DNA of 21,930 nt, taken from NCBI GenBank assembly GCA_964515555.1, contig CAZEVY010000089.1, positions 1 to 21,930 on the forward strand, read 5' to 3'. Each line of letters opens with the position of its first letter. Position 1 is the stretch's first letter. Position numbers and translations under genes: made by a program. The DNA comes from CAZEVY01 sp964515555 (GTDB lineage Bacteria > Acidobacteriota > Terriglobia > Bryobacterales > Bryobacteraceae). The notes beneath the pieces are model-generated. The model was not told the DNA's origin, ran no database searches, and was given only the letters and a program-made list of their open reading frames with translations. This document shows positions 1 through 7,181 of the stretch, in pieces.

Positions 1-307
1 GCGGTGTCTGGACAAGCAGAGTCTTGTATTCGGCAAATCCGGAAGTTTCGGGCAGTCTGTCTGGCGTCACTCACCATCGAAGGACTGGATACCTATTTTT
101 CCGCATCTCACATTCCAGACCGATCACTTGGGATCGGGTCGGGCCACCTGATCTCACGGGTAGATCGTGGTAGACCGTGGCAAAACCGTGACAAAACCCC
201 TCCCGTTGAGCTGACTTGGGTTGTCCTTGAGCGAAAAGCAGATTCCCCAAGTTGTTGAAAATCTTGAAAGTGGAGGTGAATCTAAGGAAGCTTTGGAAAC
301 GGCCGCG
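1..307. other. Gene-poor stretch with short repeats
   Basis: I see no convincing gene in this stretch. The open frames that cross it match no family I know, and they run into the truncated tRNA and the start of the next gene. The composition is visibly richer in A and T than the rest of the window (runs such as TTTTT near 100 and AAAA near 182-185 and 193-196). It holds a small stem (CCGATC at 120-125 against GATCGG at 132-137, 6-nt loop), a 7-bp inverted pair (ACTTGGG at 214-220 against CCCAAGT at 246-252) and the tandem repeats listed separately. Its position, directly at the broken end of a tRNA gene, would suit the edge of an integrated element or its remains, but no integrase is visible inside the window. 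Confidence 0.5.
161..198. repeat. Short imperfect tandem repeats
   Basis: Two 10-bp units follow each other at 161-170 and 171-180 (TAGATCGTGG, then TAGACCGTGG, one mismatch). They run into two 11-bp units at 177-187 and 188-198 (GTGGCAAAACC, then GTGACAAAACC, one mismatch). Nothing shows what they do. Direct repeats of this size beside a tRNA could be arm-type recombinase binding sites or simple slippage. Confidence 0.6.
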
Positions 308-350
308 CTGCGCCCAAGGCAGGTGCGCTACCAGGCTGCGCTACGCCCCG
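308..350 (-). pseudogene. Truncated tRNA-Pro(UGG), 5' half only
   Basis: Read on the minus strand from 350, the sequence matches a bacterial tRNA-Pro: acceptor 5' strand CGGGGCG (350-344), TA, D-arm GCGC-AGCCTGGTA-GCGC (341-325), A, then anticodon stem CCTGC (323-319), loop CTTGGGC with anticodon TGG (316-314), and GCAG (311-308) pairing with CTGC. Base 43 (C at 307) no longer pairs with C27. What follows gives no T-arm of the usual GGTTCGAATCC type and no 3' acceptor strand able to pair with CGGGGCG. The gene therefore breaks at about tRNA position 42. A -10-like TAGAAT lies just upstream. Loop base 38 is C, which is unusual. It could be an attachment-site scar, a gene split by an insertion (a group I intron would have to be longer than the roughly 300 nt left in the window), or a deletion relic. 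Confidence 0.68.
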
Positions 351-359
351 ACTGCACCA

Positions 360-365
360 ATTCTA
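360..365 (-). promoter_or_regulatory. -10-like box for the truncated tRNA-Pro
   Basis: On the minus strand this hexamer reads TAGAAT, five of six matches to TATAAT. It ends 9 nt before the first tRNA base at 350, so transcription would start a few nucleotides before the tRNA. No good -35 box is visible at 16-18 bp. It lies back to back with the -10-like box of the divergent DUF4202 gene. Confidence 0.35.
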
Positions 366-372
366 CCGCGAA

Positions 373-381
373 TGCTAAGAT
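373..381 (+). promoter_or_regulatory. Extended -10 (TGC-TAAGAT), leaderless start
   Basis: TAAGAT (376-381) is preceded by the extended -10 element TGN (373-375) and lies exactly 6 nt before the GTG start at 388. This puts the expected transcription start on the start codon itself. No Shine-Dalgarno sequence precedes this start, which agrees with a leaderless mRNA. Confidence 0.45.
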
Positions 382-387
382 CGCCCC

Positions 388-981
388 GTGGACAGCCGCT
401 TCCACCGCGCCATCCAAGCCATCGACGCCGCCAACGCCGCCGACCCCAACGTCATCACCGCCCGCGGCGCCACCCGGCCCAAGGAACTCGTCCACGCCGA
501 ACTGGTCACCGAATACGTCGGCCGCCTGCGGCCCGACGCCGGCGAGCCCCTCCTGCTGGCCGCGCGCGCCCATCACATCCGCCGATGGCAAATTCCCCGC
601 GCATCCTACCCCGACGGCCGCACCGGATACCTGCGCTGGCGCCGCGCCCTCCACGACTTCCACGCCGCCGAGACCGCCCGTATCCTCGAGGCCGAAGGCT
701 ATGACGCCGACGTCGTCGCGCGCACCGGCGAGATCATCCGCAAACTCGACCTCGCGCATGACCCCGATGTCCAGACCCTCGAGGACGCCCTCTGCCTCGT
801 CTTCCTCGAAACCCAGTACGACGCTCTCGCCGCCCAGCTTGGCGACGACAAGATCGTCGACGTCACTCGCAAGACCCTGCGCAAGATGAGCGCCGAAGGC
901 AGGCGCCTCGCGCTCTCGCTCGATTACTCGGCGCGCGGCCGCGCGCTGCTCGAAAAAGCTCTCGATGGAGGCCCTTCATGA
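388..981 (+). CDS. DUF4202 family protein
   Basis: The 197-aa product, read from a GTG start, matches my memory of the DUF4202 family over its full length: an N-terminal F-x2-A-x3-ID-x2-N-x2-DP segment (residues 5-20), a central block with HH and R residues (ARAHHIRRW) followed by YPDGRTGYLRWR, and a late LEDALCLVFLE segment. It has no signal peptide and no membrane segment, so it should be cytoplasmic. The catalytic activity of DUF4202 is not known to me. The conserved His/Arg/Asp pattern on a mostly helical protein recalls HD-type hydrolases, but that is only inference. The stop overlaps the ATG of the next gene by 4 bp (ATGA), so the two are probably translated together. The GTG at 388 is preferred because it begins the family's usual N-terminus and has a -10-like box 6 nt upstream. 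Confidence 0.87.
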   Translation: MDSRFHRAIQAIDAANAADPNVITARGATRPKELVHAELVTEYVGRLRPDAGEPLLLAARAHHIRRWQIPRASYPDGRTGYLRWRRALHDFHAAETARILEAEGYDADVVARTGEIIRKLDLAHDPDVQTLEDALCLVFLETQYDALAAQLGDDKIVDVTRKTLRKMSAEGRRLALSLDYSARGRALLEKALDGGPS

Positions 982-1973
982 AAACCGCCGCGCTGCTGCT
1001 GTTTGCCGCCACCCTGGCCGCGGAGACCCACCAGGTCGTCGCGACCACCTACTACAACACCTTCTCGCGGTTCTATCCCGTGCTCCTCAAGATCCGGCCC
1101 GGCGACACCGTCGTCACCAAGACCATCGACGCCTGGGGCGCCGACGAGCGCGGCCAGACGCGCGCCCAGCCGCCGAATCCGCTCACCGGCCCGTTCTTTA
1201 TCGAGGGCGCCGAGCCCGGCGACGCGCTGGTGGTGCGCTTCGACAGGATTCGCATGAATCGCAACTCCGGCTGGAGCGCCTACCGCCTCGGTCTGTTCTC
1301 GTTGAACCCGAACTCCATCGAGAGCCTCTACCCGGACCGCTACAAAGAGGGTCTCGTGCATCCGGGCCGCCCCAATCGGATCCCCTGGGACATCGACCTG
1401 GCGCGCAAGAGCGTGAAGCTGCGCGAGCCGGTCAGCAAGGTGCATCCCATGGAATTCGCCGCGCGCCCCATGCTCGGCTGCGTCGGCGTCGCGGCCGCGG
1501 GCGATTTTTCTCCTAATTCCGGGATTTCCGGACCGTACGGCGGGAATATGGACTATAACGAGATCGTCGAGGGGGCGACCGTCTTCCTGCCCGTCTACCA
1601 CCCCGGCGCGCTGCTCTACCTCGGCGATGGCCACGCGCTCCAGGCCGACGGCGAGCCCACCGGCACCGGCGTCGAAACGTCGATGGACGTCCAGTTCACC
1701 GTCAGCCTCCGCAAGAAGGCCAATCTCGGCAATCCGCGCCTGGAGAACGCCGACTACATCATCAGCATCGGGAGCCAGCCGGAGTTCGTCGGCGCGCTCG
1801 ACCACACGCTCAAGATCGCCACCTCCGACATGGCCAGCTGGCTCGCCCGCGAGTACGGGATGGAGCCCTTCGCGGCGCATCTGCTGATCGGCTATCAGGG
1901 GAAGTACGACATCATCACCGTCGCCGGGTCGGTGGGACTGCGCATTCCCAAGGCCGTGCTGCCGAAGCGTTAG
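978..1973 (+). CDS. Secreted acetamidase/formamidase-like protein
   Basis: The 331-aa product belongs to the FmdA/AmdA acetamidase-formamidase family, which hydrolyses short amides to ammonia and the acid. The diagnostic block is the GGNMD segment followed by a long conserved stretch (V-x-LPV-x2-PGALL-x3-GDGHA-x2-ADGE, near residues 190-226). The early PGD-V-x2-KT and EPGDAL-V segments also fit. Residues 1-16 form a short Sec signal peptide ending at A-A-E, so the mature enzyme should be periplasmic or outside the cell, unlike the cytoplasmic FmdA proteins. The true substrate is unknown, and secreted members may act on other amides. The gene overlaps the DUF4202 gene by 4 bp at its start. It also overlaps the convergent receptor gene by 4 bp at its end, so the two stop codons interlock and no terminator fits between them. 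Confidence 0.87.
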   Translation: MKTAALLLFAATLAAETHQVVATTYYNTFSRFYPVLLKIRPGDTVVTKTIDAWGADERGQTRAQPPNPLTGPFFIEGAEPGDALVVRFDRIRMNRNSGWSAYRLGLFSLNPNSIESLYPDRYKEGLVHPGRPNRIPWDIDLARKSVKLREPVSKVHPMEFAARPMLGCVGVAAAGDFSPNSGISGPYGGNMDYNEIVEGATVFLPVYHPGALLYLGDGHALQADGEPTGTGVETSMDVQFTVSLRKKANLGNPRLENADYIISIGSQPEFVGALDHTLKIATSDMASWLAREYGMEPFAAHLLIGYQGKYDIITVAGSVGLRIPKAVLPKR

Positions 1974-4138
1974 AACAGGTGCATCGTGTAGCTGAACCGC
2001 ACGCCGCGCCCGATCTCCGGCGCGAAATCCTTGATGTAGGAGAGGTGATTCCGGTACAACCGGTCGCCCAGGTTGAACGCGTTGACGCCGAAGACGTGCA
2101 TGACGTGTTTGCTCGTCAGCGTATAATTCGCCGTCAGACCCGCGGTCGCGTAGCCCGCCGTCGCCGTCTCCTCGCCGGCAAGCGCCGACTGCCGGTTCGA
2201 AAGCGTCAGTTCCGGCCGCACGCTCAATGCGCCCGCGCGCACGTCGACCGCGACGCGCCCGCGCACCGGCGGAATCCGGGGCAGCGGTGCCTTGCTCGCC
2301 GTGAGCTGCGCGTCGACCATGTCGAAGCTGAGATGGAGCCAGACGTTCCGTTGCAGCGCGGCCTGTAAGCGCGCTTCGGCCCCCAGGAAGCGGGCGTCGT
2401 TCTGCGCCACTACGGCCTCCGGAAGCCCGTCTTCGATTTCGCCGGTCCGCTCGAAGTACATGAACCTGCCGAGCCGGTAGTAGAAGAAGTTGAAGTCGGC
2501 GCGCACTTTCGACGACTGGTGCCGCAACGAGAGGTCGACGCCGTCGCCCGTCTCGTGGTCGAGATCGTCGCGCCCCACCTCGAACGCCACGTTGCCGGCG
2601 TGCGGTCCGCGATTGTACAGCTCTTCCAGCGCCGGCGCGCGATAGGAATGCACGAAGTTGGCGACGACCGCGCCCCCGCGCCAGGCCGGCACGTGGACGC
2701 CCGCGCCGCCCGAGAATCCGGTGAAGGAGCGGTCGCGCAATCCCTCGGGGCGGTAGCCGTTGTACTCCATGCGGCCGCCGAACTGGAACCGCACGCGGTT
2801 GACGTCCACCTGCTCGAGCGCGTAGAGCGCGAAGGCGTTCTGATCCACCGGCGGCGAGAGCGCCTCTGCACCCTGGGCCTCGTAGTCGCGACGCATTCCC
2901 CAGAAACCGAAGCTACCCGACCAGCGACCGGTCTGCCGCTGCTGGAAGTCGCCGCGATAAATGAACTGCTTATTGAAGAATTCTGTGCCGATTTCCTCGC
3001 CCTTGAGCTCCCTGTGATTCCAGTCGGTGTAATTCAACCGAAGCCGGAACGAGTCGATGCCCCGCGCCGGATTATTCACCGACCCGGTGAACCGCGCCGA
3101 CTGGCGCCGGTAGGCGAGCTCGATGGGGCCGCCTTCCTCGCCAGCGGCCTCGGCGGCGAAGGGCACGCCGTAGCGCCCGTCGTTGACTCCGTAGCTGAAG
3201 GCGAAGCCGGCCTTTTCGCCGTAGCGGCCGAAACCCACGTCGGCGTGCTTGATGTACGATCCCGAGTTGTCGATCTTGCCCTCCGGCGTGCGGTAGTCGT
3301 TGGTGTTTTGCCCGCCGCCGCCGCCCCACAGCAGCCATGCCTTCGATCCGTACTCGAAGTGAGCGCTTCCGCCGCCGAGGTCGTTGTTGGTTCCGGCGAA
3401 GCCCGTCACGCGGCCGCGCAGTCCGGGATGCGGATGCTCGTGGATCATGTGATGCGAGCTCACCGTGTTGACCACGCCGCCGATGGCGTTGGAGCCGTAG
3501 AGCAGCGTCGCCGGCCCGCGCACCACCTCCACGCGCTCGATGCTCGACGGCGCGACCGGCTCGCCGTGATCGCCCGACTGCGACGAGAGCGTGCCGGTCC
3601 GCACGCCGTCCTCCAGCACCAGGACGCGATCCCCGTCGAAGCCGCGCACCACCGGGCGGCTCGTGCCTGGTCCGAAGCTGCGCTTGGCGACGCCCGTCTG
3701 GTTGTCCAACAGCTCGCCGAGCGACGACGCGGCAGCGCGTGTCGTCAGGTCAAATCCCTCCACCGTGGTGACGGTCTGGAACGCCTCCAGCGTGGTTTCT
3801 TCCTTTCCCGACGCGGTGACGGTCACCTCCTGCCGAATCGCGGCCAGCTCCAGCGCGAAGACCACCTCGGCCATTCCGCCCGCGGCGACGTCGATGCGTT
3901 TGCGCTCGTCGCTCAGGTGGTGCATGTGCGCCACCACGTCGTAGACTCCCGGCGGCACGCGCGCGAATTCGAAGCGCCCCGCGCCGTCGGTTTCCGTCGA
4001 TCGGCCGAGCTGGGGGACGACCACGGTGGCGTTGTGAATCGCCTCGCCGCCGGCCTTCATCGTCACCTGGCCGCGGATGCGGCCGTCCTGAGCGGCGGCC
4101 GCGAGCGCGAAAACGAGGATAGCGGAGAGCAGTCGCAT
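1970..4138 (-). CDS. TonB-dependent receptor, ZnuD-like (putative zinc)
   Basis: The 722-aa product is an outer-membrane TonB-dependent receptor. In order it has a signal peptide (1-17), a carboxypeptidase-regulatory-like beta-sandwich (about 18-100, with the TDGAGRFEFARVPPGVYDV pattern), a plug (about 105-230, with VRGFDGDRVLVLEDGVRTG and VEVVRGPATLLYGSNAIGGVVN), and a beta-barrel ending in aromatic Phe-722. A possible TonB box is EVTVTASG near 104-111. The plug text and the C-terminal segment (YRNHLSYIKDFAPEIGRGVR) resemble ZnuD zinc receptors. A His cluster at 229-237 (HH-MI-H-E-H-P-H) and His71/73/74 in the regulatory domain could bind zinc or another soft metal. The substrate is inferred only. 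The receptor lies downstream of, and in line with, the BACON protein gene, separated by a palindrome-rich spacer. The regulatory domain in front of the plug is common in acidobacteria and Bacteroidetes. Confidence 0.87.
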   Translation of the reverse strand: MRLLSAILVFALAAAAQDGRIRGQVTMKAGGEAIHNATVVVPQLGRSTETDGAGRFEFARVPPGVYDVVAHMHHLSDERKRIDVAAGGMAEVVFALELAAIRQEVTVTASGKEETTLEAFQTVTTVEGFDLTTRAAASSLGELLDNQTGVAKRSFGPGTSRPVVRGFDGDRVLVLEDGVRTGTLSSQSGDHGEPVAPSSIERVEVVRGPATLLYGSNAIGGVVNTVSSHHMIHEHPHPGLRGRVTGFAGTNNDLGGGSAHFEYGSKAWLLWGGGGGQNTNDYRTPEGKIDNSGSYIKHADVGFGRYGEKAGFAFSYGVNDGRYGVPFAAEAAGEEGGPIELAYRRQSARFTGSVNNPARGIDSFRLRLNYTDWNHRELKGEEIGTEFFNKQFIYRGDFQQRQTGRWSGSFGFWGMRRDYEAQGAEALSPPVDQNAFALYALEQVDVNRVRFQFGGRMEYNGYRPEGLRDRSFTGFSGGAGVHVPAWRGGAVVANFVHSYRAPALEELYNRGPHAGNVAFEVGRDDLDHETGDGVDLSLRHQSSKVRADFNFFYYRLGRFMYFERTGEIEDGLPEAVVAQNDARFLGAEARLQAALQRNVWLHLSFDMVDAQLTASKAPLPRIPPVRGRVAVDVRAGALSVRPELTLSNRQSALAGEETATAGYATAGLTANYTLTSKHVMHVFGVNAFNLGDRLYRNHLSYIKDFAPEIGRGVRFSYTMHLF

Positions 4139-4170
4139 CGCCTAACGGCCCGTGTCGAAGGTAACTCCGG

Positions 4171-4235
4171 ACCGCTTGCTGACGCGCGCGGCTCAGCAGA
4201 TCAGCGATACCGAGCCGCGACCGTGAGGGAGCGGT
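4171..4235. repeat. Dispersed palindromic repeat, full copy
   Basis: Two 24-bp arms (4171-4194 and 4212-4235) are inverted copies of each other at 19 of 24 positions, around a 17-nt centre. The arms start or end with ACCGCT and GGCTC or their complements. A second, partly truncated copy with the same left arm and centre lies at 20806-20856. The element sits in the spacer between two minus-strand genes. Its RNA could fold into a long stem and act as a processing or termination signal, though no clear U-run follows. Confidence 0.65.
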
Positions 4236-4304
4236 TTTCGATACGGGCTGCTAACAGTATGGAGTGCGATGGCCGGGCCGCCGAGCGGAAATCGCCAGGC
4301 GGGA

Positions 4305-4322
4305 CGCCCGCGCCGGCGGGCG
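4305..4322. terminator. GC-rich hairpin after the BACON gene
   Basis: CGCCCGC (4305-4311) and GCGGGCG (4316-4322) form a perfect 7-bp stem with a 4-nt loop. It lies about 30 bp beyond the stop codon of the minus-strand gene at 4351-7125. No U-tract follows on the minus strand, so it is at best a weak or factor-assisted terminator, or a second repeat element of the spacer. Confidence 0.3.
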
Positions 4323-4350
4323 GGACACATCCGGGAGCGGGCGGACGCGC

Positions 4351-7125
4351 CTATCGGACCGCGATGGTGACCGTCCGGCTGACTTGATTCGCCGAAGTGA
4401 GCACGACCGGCACGTCGTCGCCGGGCGCGACTCCGGCGGGTACCGTGACGTTCACCTGATAGAGTCCCGCGAACCCCGGTGTCACGCCTGCGAACGCGAC
4501 ATCCGCCGCGACTCCGCCGATCGTCACCGCGACATTGCGCACTGTCGGCGAGAGAGTGTCGAACGGCGCGGCCTCGCCCGCGCGAACCGGAGGATTCACC
4601 GCGCCGAGGCCCGTGCAGTAGATCACCAGCACATTGCCGGCCGACGCCGGCGTCCCCGGCTCCGGGAAGAATGTCGACCCGTCGGCGCGCGCGGCCACCA
4701 CCACGCCCTGTCCGCCGCCCGACTGGTCCCTGGTGAATACGCCCGGCTGCGCCTCGGCGATCATCACGGTCTCGGGCGCGGAAACAGCGGAGCCGCGGCG
4801 GAGGATCAACTGGTGCGGGACGTTCGGCGCCAGTCCGAACGGAAGGATGGCGTTCAACTGGCCGTCGCTGGCGTAGAACAACGAAAGTCGCAACCCGCCG
4901 ACCACGCCCTGCGCGCCGCCGAGCGAGCTCGGCAGCGGAAGGCTTTCGGCGACTGTGGCGGAGTTCGCCAGTCCGGCGCCGAATATGGTGATGAAACTGC
5001 CCGGCGCCAACGGAGTGTTCGGCGCGAAGCTCGCCGAGTTGTAGATGCCGCCGGCCGCGATCTGCGGCACGCTCGGATTCGGCTGCACCGCGCCGCCGAT
5101 CGTCGCCGTTCCCGTCAGGGCCGGCGCCGCGGTCTGCGCCAGCGCCTCAATGGAGATCGCGGAGCGGGTGTTGCGCGCCGGCCAGGTGCCCGACCATCGC
5201 CCGTCGCGCAGGTGCAGCAACGGAATCACCGGATCGCCGTTGGAGAAACTGGCCACGACGCTGCCGGTGCGCATCGGGTCGCCGCAGTCGTCGACCACCT
5301 GCACTTCGATGGGCGTCGGCCACGAGGCGGCGGTCTGGAAATCGGCGCCGAGCAGCGTGAAGACGGGCTGGAGCCGTGTCGGAACGCACGCGCCCGCCGA
5401 GCGCGCCGGGAGACCGCTCACGGAGGTGACGGCGTCGGGCGCCAGCACCAGCACCCCCGCGATTCGCCGCACGGAGCTTTCCCCGACGATCTGGATGCGC
5501 ACCTCGCCGATATAGATGCTGGCGGCCAGTCCCGCGATCGCCGGACGAACCTCAAGCTGCGTCGTCTGACCGGAGGCGATGACGCCGCCGCCGACCGGCA
5601 GCGTGAACCAGGCGCGTCCCCCGAAGAATTCCGCCGTGGCGGTGAATTGCAGCGCCTGCAAGCCGGTGTTGGCGATGGCCACGTTCTTCGACGCCGGGGC
5701 CGCCCCTCCCGGTCTGCCGACGAAGATTAGCCCTGTCGGCGAGACCGCCGCCGAGGGTGCGCCCGTCGGCGCGGCGACCGACAGCACTACCAGCACCGAT
5801 TGCGGCGAATTGACGACGCCGGGGGCGACCACGTCGACTTGTCCGTAGTAGTCGCCGGCGGCGAGTCCCGCCGGGTCGGCGCGAACGGTGAGAGTGCCCG
5901 GCGCGGCGTCGGTGGCGGAGCCGCCGTTGGGGGCGACGGTGAGCCAGTTCCCGCCCGAGACCGTGGTCGTCGCCGCCGCGTAATTGATGCTGCCCGCTCC
6001 TTGCACGGCGACGGCGAAGCTCTGAGCCGGAGGCGCGGGGCCGCCCGCGATCGCGCGGAACGTGAGTCCCGCCGGCGACAACACGAGGAATACCGGGGCC
6101 GAGGCGAACGACATCGTCACGTTGATGTTGACGTCGCCGGCGGCGCTGCGAATGGTAATCGTACCGGTGTAGGTTCCCGGAGCCAGTCCGGCCGAATCGG
6201 CGGACGCCAGCAGCGAGATCGCCGTTCCGGCGGCCGTGCCGCCGTTCGCCGAGAGCGACAGCCAGGAGCCTACCTGAGTCGTCGCGGTCGCGGTGAAGGG
6301 AAGTTGTCCGCCGCCGGCGTTGCGGATCGTCAGCCGCCGCGAGTCGCGGGGGCTCGACGAGGTGAGGCCGAACGCCAGCGACGCCTGGTCGACAGCGAGC
6401 GAGGGCGCGGCCGCGTTGACCCGCAGCGTCACGCCGATCGTCACCGAGGGCGGCGTCCCGTTGGGCGCGTTGATGTTGATCGACCCCGTGTAGGTGCCCG
6501 GCACCAGCGCGCTGGGATTCACGGACACGGTCAGGTTCGCGGGGGTCGCGCCGGCGGCCGGGGTAACGTTCAGCCAGGGTTGGGTGGCGGTGGCCGTGAA
6601 GTTCAGCACCCCGGCGGTGCTCGCGACCGGGATGCTCTGCGTCAGCGTCTGCACGCCCGGCGTGAACGTGAAGTTCAGCGACGCGGCGCCGACCGAGAGT
6701 CCCTGCACCGAGGCCTGGTTGATCGTGAAGATCGTGGTGGACCCGACCCCGTAGGCGCCCACCACGTTGGTGATGCGAATGCGCCCGTTCCGCGGATTCG
6801 CACCGGCGTTGGACGCGATCGTGTAGTTGACGTTCCCCGCGCCCGTGGGAAACTGCGCCGCCGACGTGAGCCCGACGAAGGCATCGAGCGACGCCGCGTT
6901 CGATGGGCACTGGCCCACCGGGTTAATCGTCCAGGCGACGTTGCCCGAGGCGCCCGCGGCCGGAGCCGCGGCATTGGTGGGCGTAAGGGCGAAGCCTCCG
7001 ACCGGGCAGCCACCGCCCTGTCCGTGAACACTCGAAACGCGCGTTCCAAGGATGAGAAGCGCGCCCGCGGCCGCGGCGATCGTCAACTGGGCGAACGAGT
7101 GGCGGTCGAGTTTGCTACGAAGCAA
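4351..7125 (-). CDS. Secreted BACON-repeat protein with TIGR03437 domain
   Basis: The protein is about 924 aa from a TTG start. An N-terminal Sec signal (about residues 1-33, ending V-H-G-Q) precedes a BACON-like domain (about 36-135) and then four or more Ig-like repeats (about 135-600). Each repeat carries the pattern W-L-x-V/L-x-P-x-GG or similar, followed by L-x-V-x-x-x-P-x-x-L-x-P-G-x-Y-x-G-x-I. After a spacer domain comes a C-terminal region of about 240 aa (IYNSASF, FITIFGAGLA, YQVNV-x-VP), which I recognise as the TIGR03437 domain defined from Solibacter. It is probably a surface or extracellular adhesion or carbohydrate-binding protein; no catalytic site is seen. The frame stays open to 7242, but the TTG at 7125 is chosen because AGGGGGA lies 7 nt upstream, it begins a proper signal peptide, and it avoids overlap with the divergent gene at 7182. 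Confidence 0.85.
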   Translation of the reverse strand: MLRSKLDRHSFAQLTIAAAAGALLILGTRVSSVHGQGGGCPVGGFALTPTNAAAPAAGASGNVAWTINPVGQCPSNAASLDAFVGLTSAAQFPTGAGNVNYTIASNAGANPRNGRIRITNVVGAYGVGSTTIFTINQASVQGLSVGAASLNFTFTPGVQTLTQSIPVASTAGVLNFTATATQPWLNVTPAAGATPANLTVSVNPSALVPGTYTGSININAPNGTPPSVTIGVTLRVNAAAPSLAVDQASLAFGLTSSSPRDSRRLTIRNAGGGQLPFTATATTQVGSWLSLSANGGTAAGTAISLLASADSAGLAPGTYTGTITIRSAAGDVNINVTMSFASAPVFLVLSPAGLTFRAIAGGPAPPAQSFAVAVQGAGSINYAAATTTVSGGNWLTVAPNGGSATDAAPGTLTVRADPAGLAAGDYYGQVDVVAPGVVNSPQSVLVVLSVAAPTGAPSAAVSPTGLIFVGRPGGAAPASKNVAIANTGLQALQFTATAEFFGGRAWFTLPVGGGVIASGQTTQLEVRPAIAGLAASIYIGEVRIQIVGESSVRRIAGVLVLAPDAVTSVSGLPARSAGACVPTRLQPVFTLLGADFQTAASWPTPIEVQVVDDCGDPMRTGSVVASFSNGDPVIPLLHLRDGRWSGTWPARNTRSAISIEALAQTAAPALTGTATIGGAVQPNPSVPQIAAGGIYNSASFAPNTPLAPGSFITIFGAGLANSATVAESLPLPSSLGGAQGVVGGLRLSLFYASDGQLNAILPFGLAPNVPHQLILRRGSAVSAPETVMIAEAQPGVFTRDQSGGGQGVVVAARADGSTFFPEPGTPASAGNVLVIYCTGLGAVNPPVRAGEAAPFDTLSPTVRNVAVTIGGVAADVAFAGVTPGFAGLYQVNVTVPAGVAPGDDVPVVLTSANQVSRTVTIAVR

Positions 7126-7132
7126 AACGTGG

Positions 7133-7139
7133 TCCCCCT
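7133..7139 (-). promoter_or_regulatory. Shine-Dalgarno that fixes the TTG start
   Basis: On the minus strand this reads AGGGGGA, a strong ribosome-binding site 7 nt before the TTG codon at 7125-7123. No comparable site precedes any other in-frame start upstream, so it decides the start of the BACON-repeat gene. Confidence 0.6.
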
Positions 7140-7153
7140 GAAACGGGCGATGG

Positions 7154-7160
7154 TAGCATA
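7154..7160. promoter_or_regulatory. Possible shared divergent -10 region
   Basis: On the minus strand TATGCT (7160-7155) matches TATAAT at 4 of 6 positions and would start the BACON gene mRNA about 23 nt before its TTG. On the plus strand TAGCAT (7154-7159) could serve the gene at 7182. The two overlap in the small palindrome GGTAGCATACC. No convincing -35 box is visible on either side, and the whole divergent spacer is only 56 bp. Confidence 0.3.
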
Positions 7161-7181
7161 CCCTGGTCGAAAGCCGCGCGA

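Noticed and set aside
4..258. 84-aa frame in the gene-poor left edge
   Set aside because: There is no family match, no good ribosome-binding site and no sign of coding bias. Recombinase remnants were considered, but no catalytic motif is visible.
1..307. tRNA-Pro 3' half or group I intron core in the left edge
   Set aside because: I looked on both strands for a T-arm (GGTTCGAATCC type) and a 3' acceptor strand able to pair with CGGGGCG and found neither. GTTTCCAAAGC just after the break is only loosely T-loop-like and its stem does not pair.
221..889. 222-aa frame starting in the left spacer
   Set aside because: It crosses the truncated tRNA and becomes a Pro/Ser/Thr-rich shadow of the DUF4202 gene.
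924..1880. 318-aa minus-strand frame opposite the amidase gene
   Set aside because: The plus-strand frame has a recognisable enzyme family and signal peptide; this one has none.
2519..4387. 622-aa open frame on the plus strand opposite the receptor gene
   Set aside because: It is the antisense of a clear TonB-dependent receptor. Its composition (Arg, Ala, Val, His rich, low complexity) is typical of a GC-rich shadow frame.
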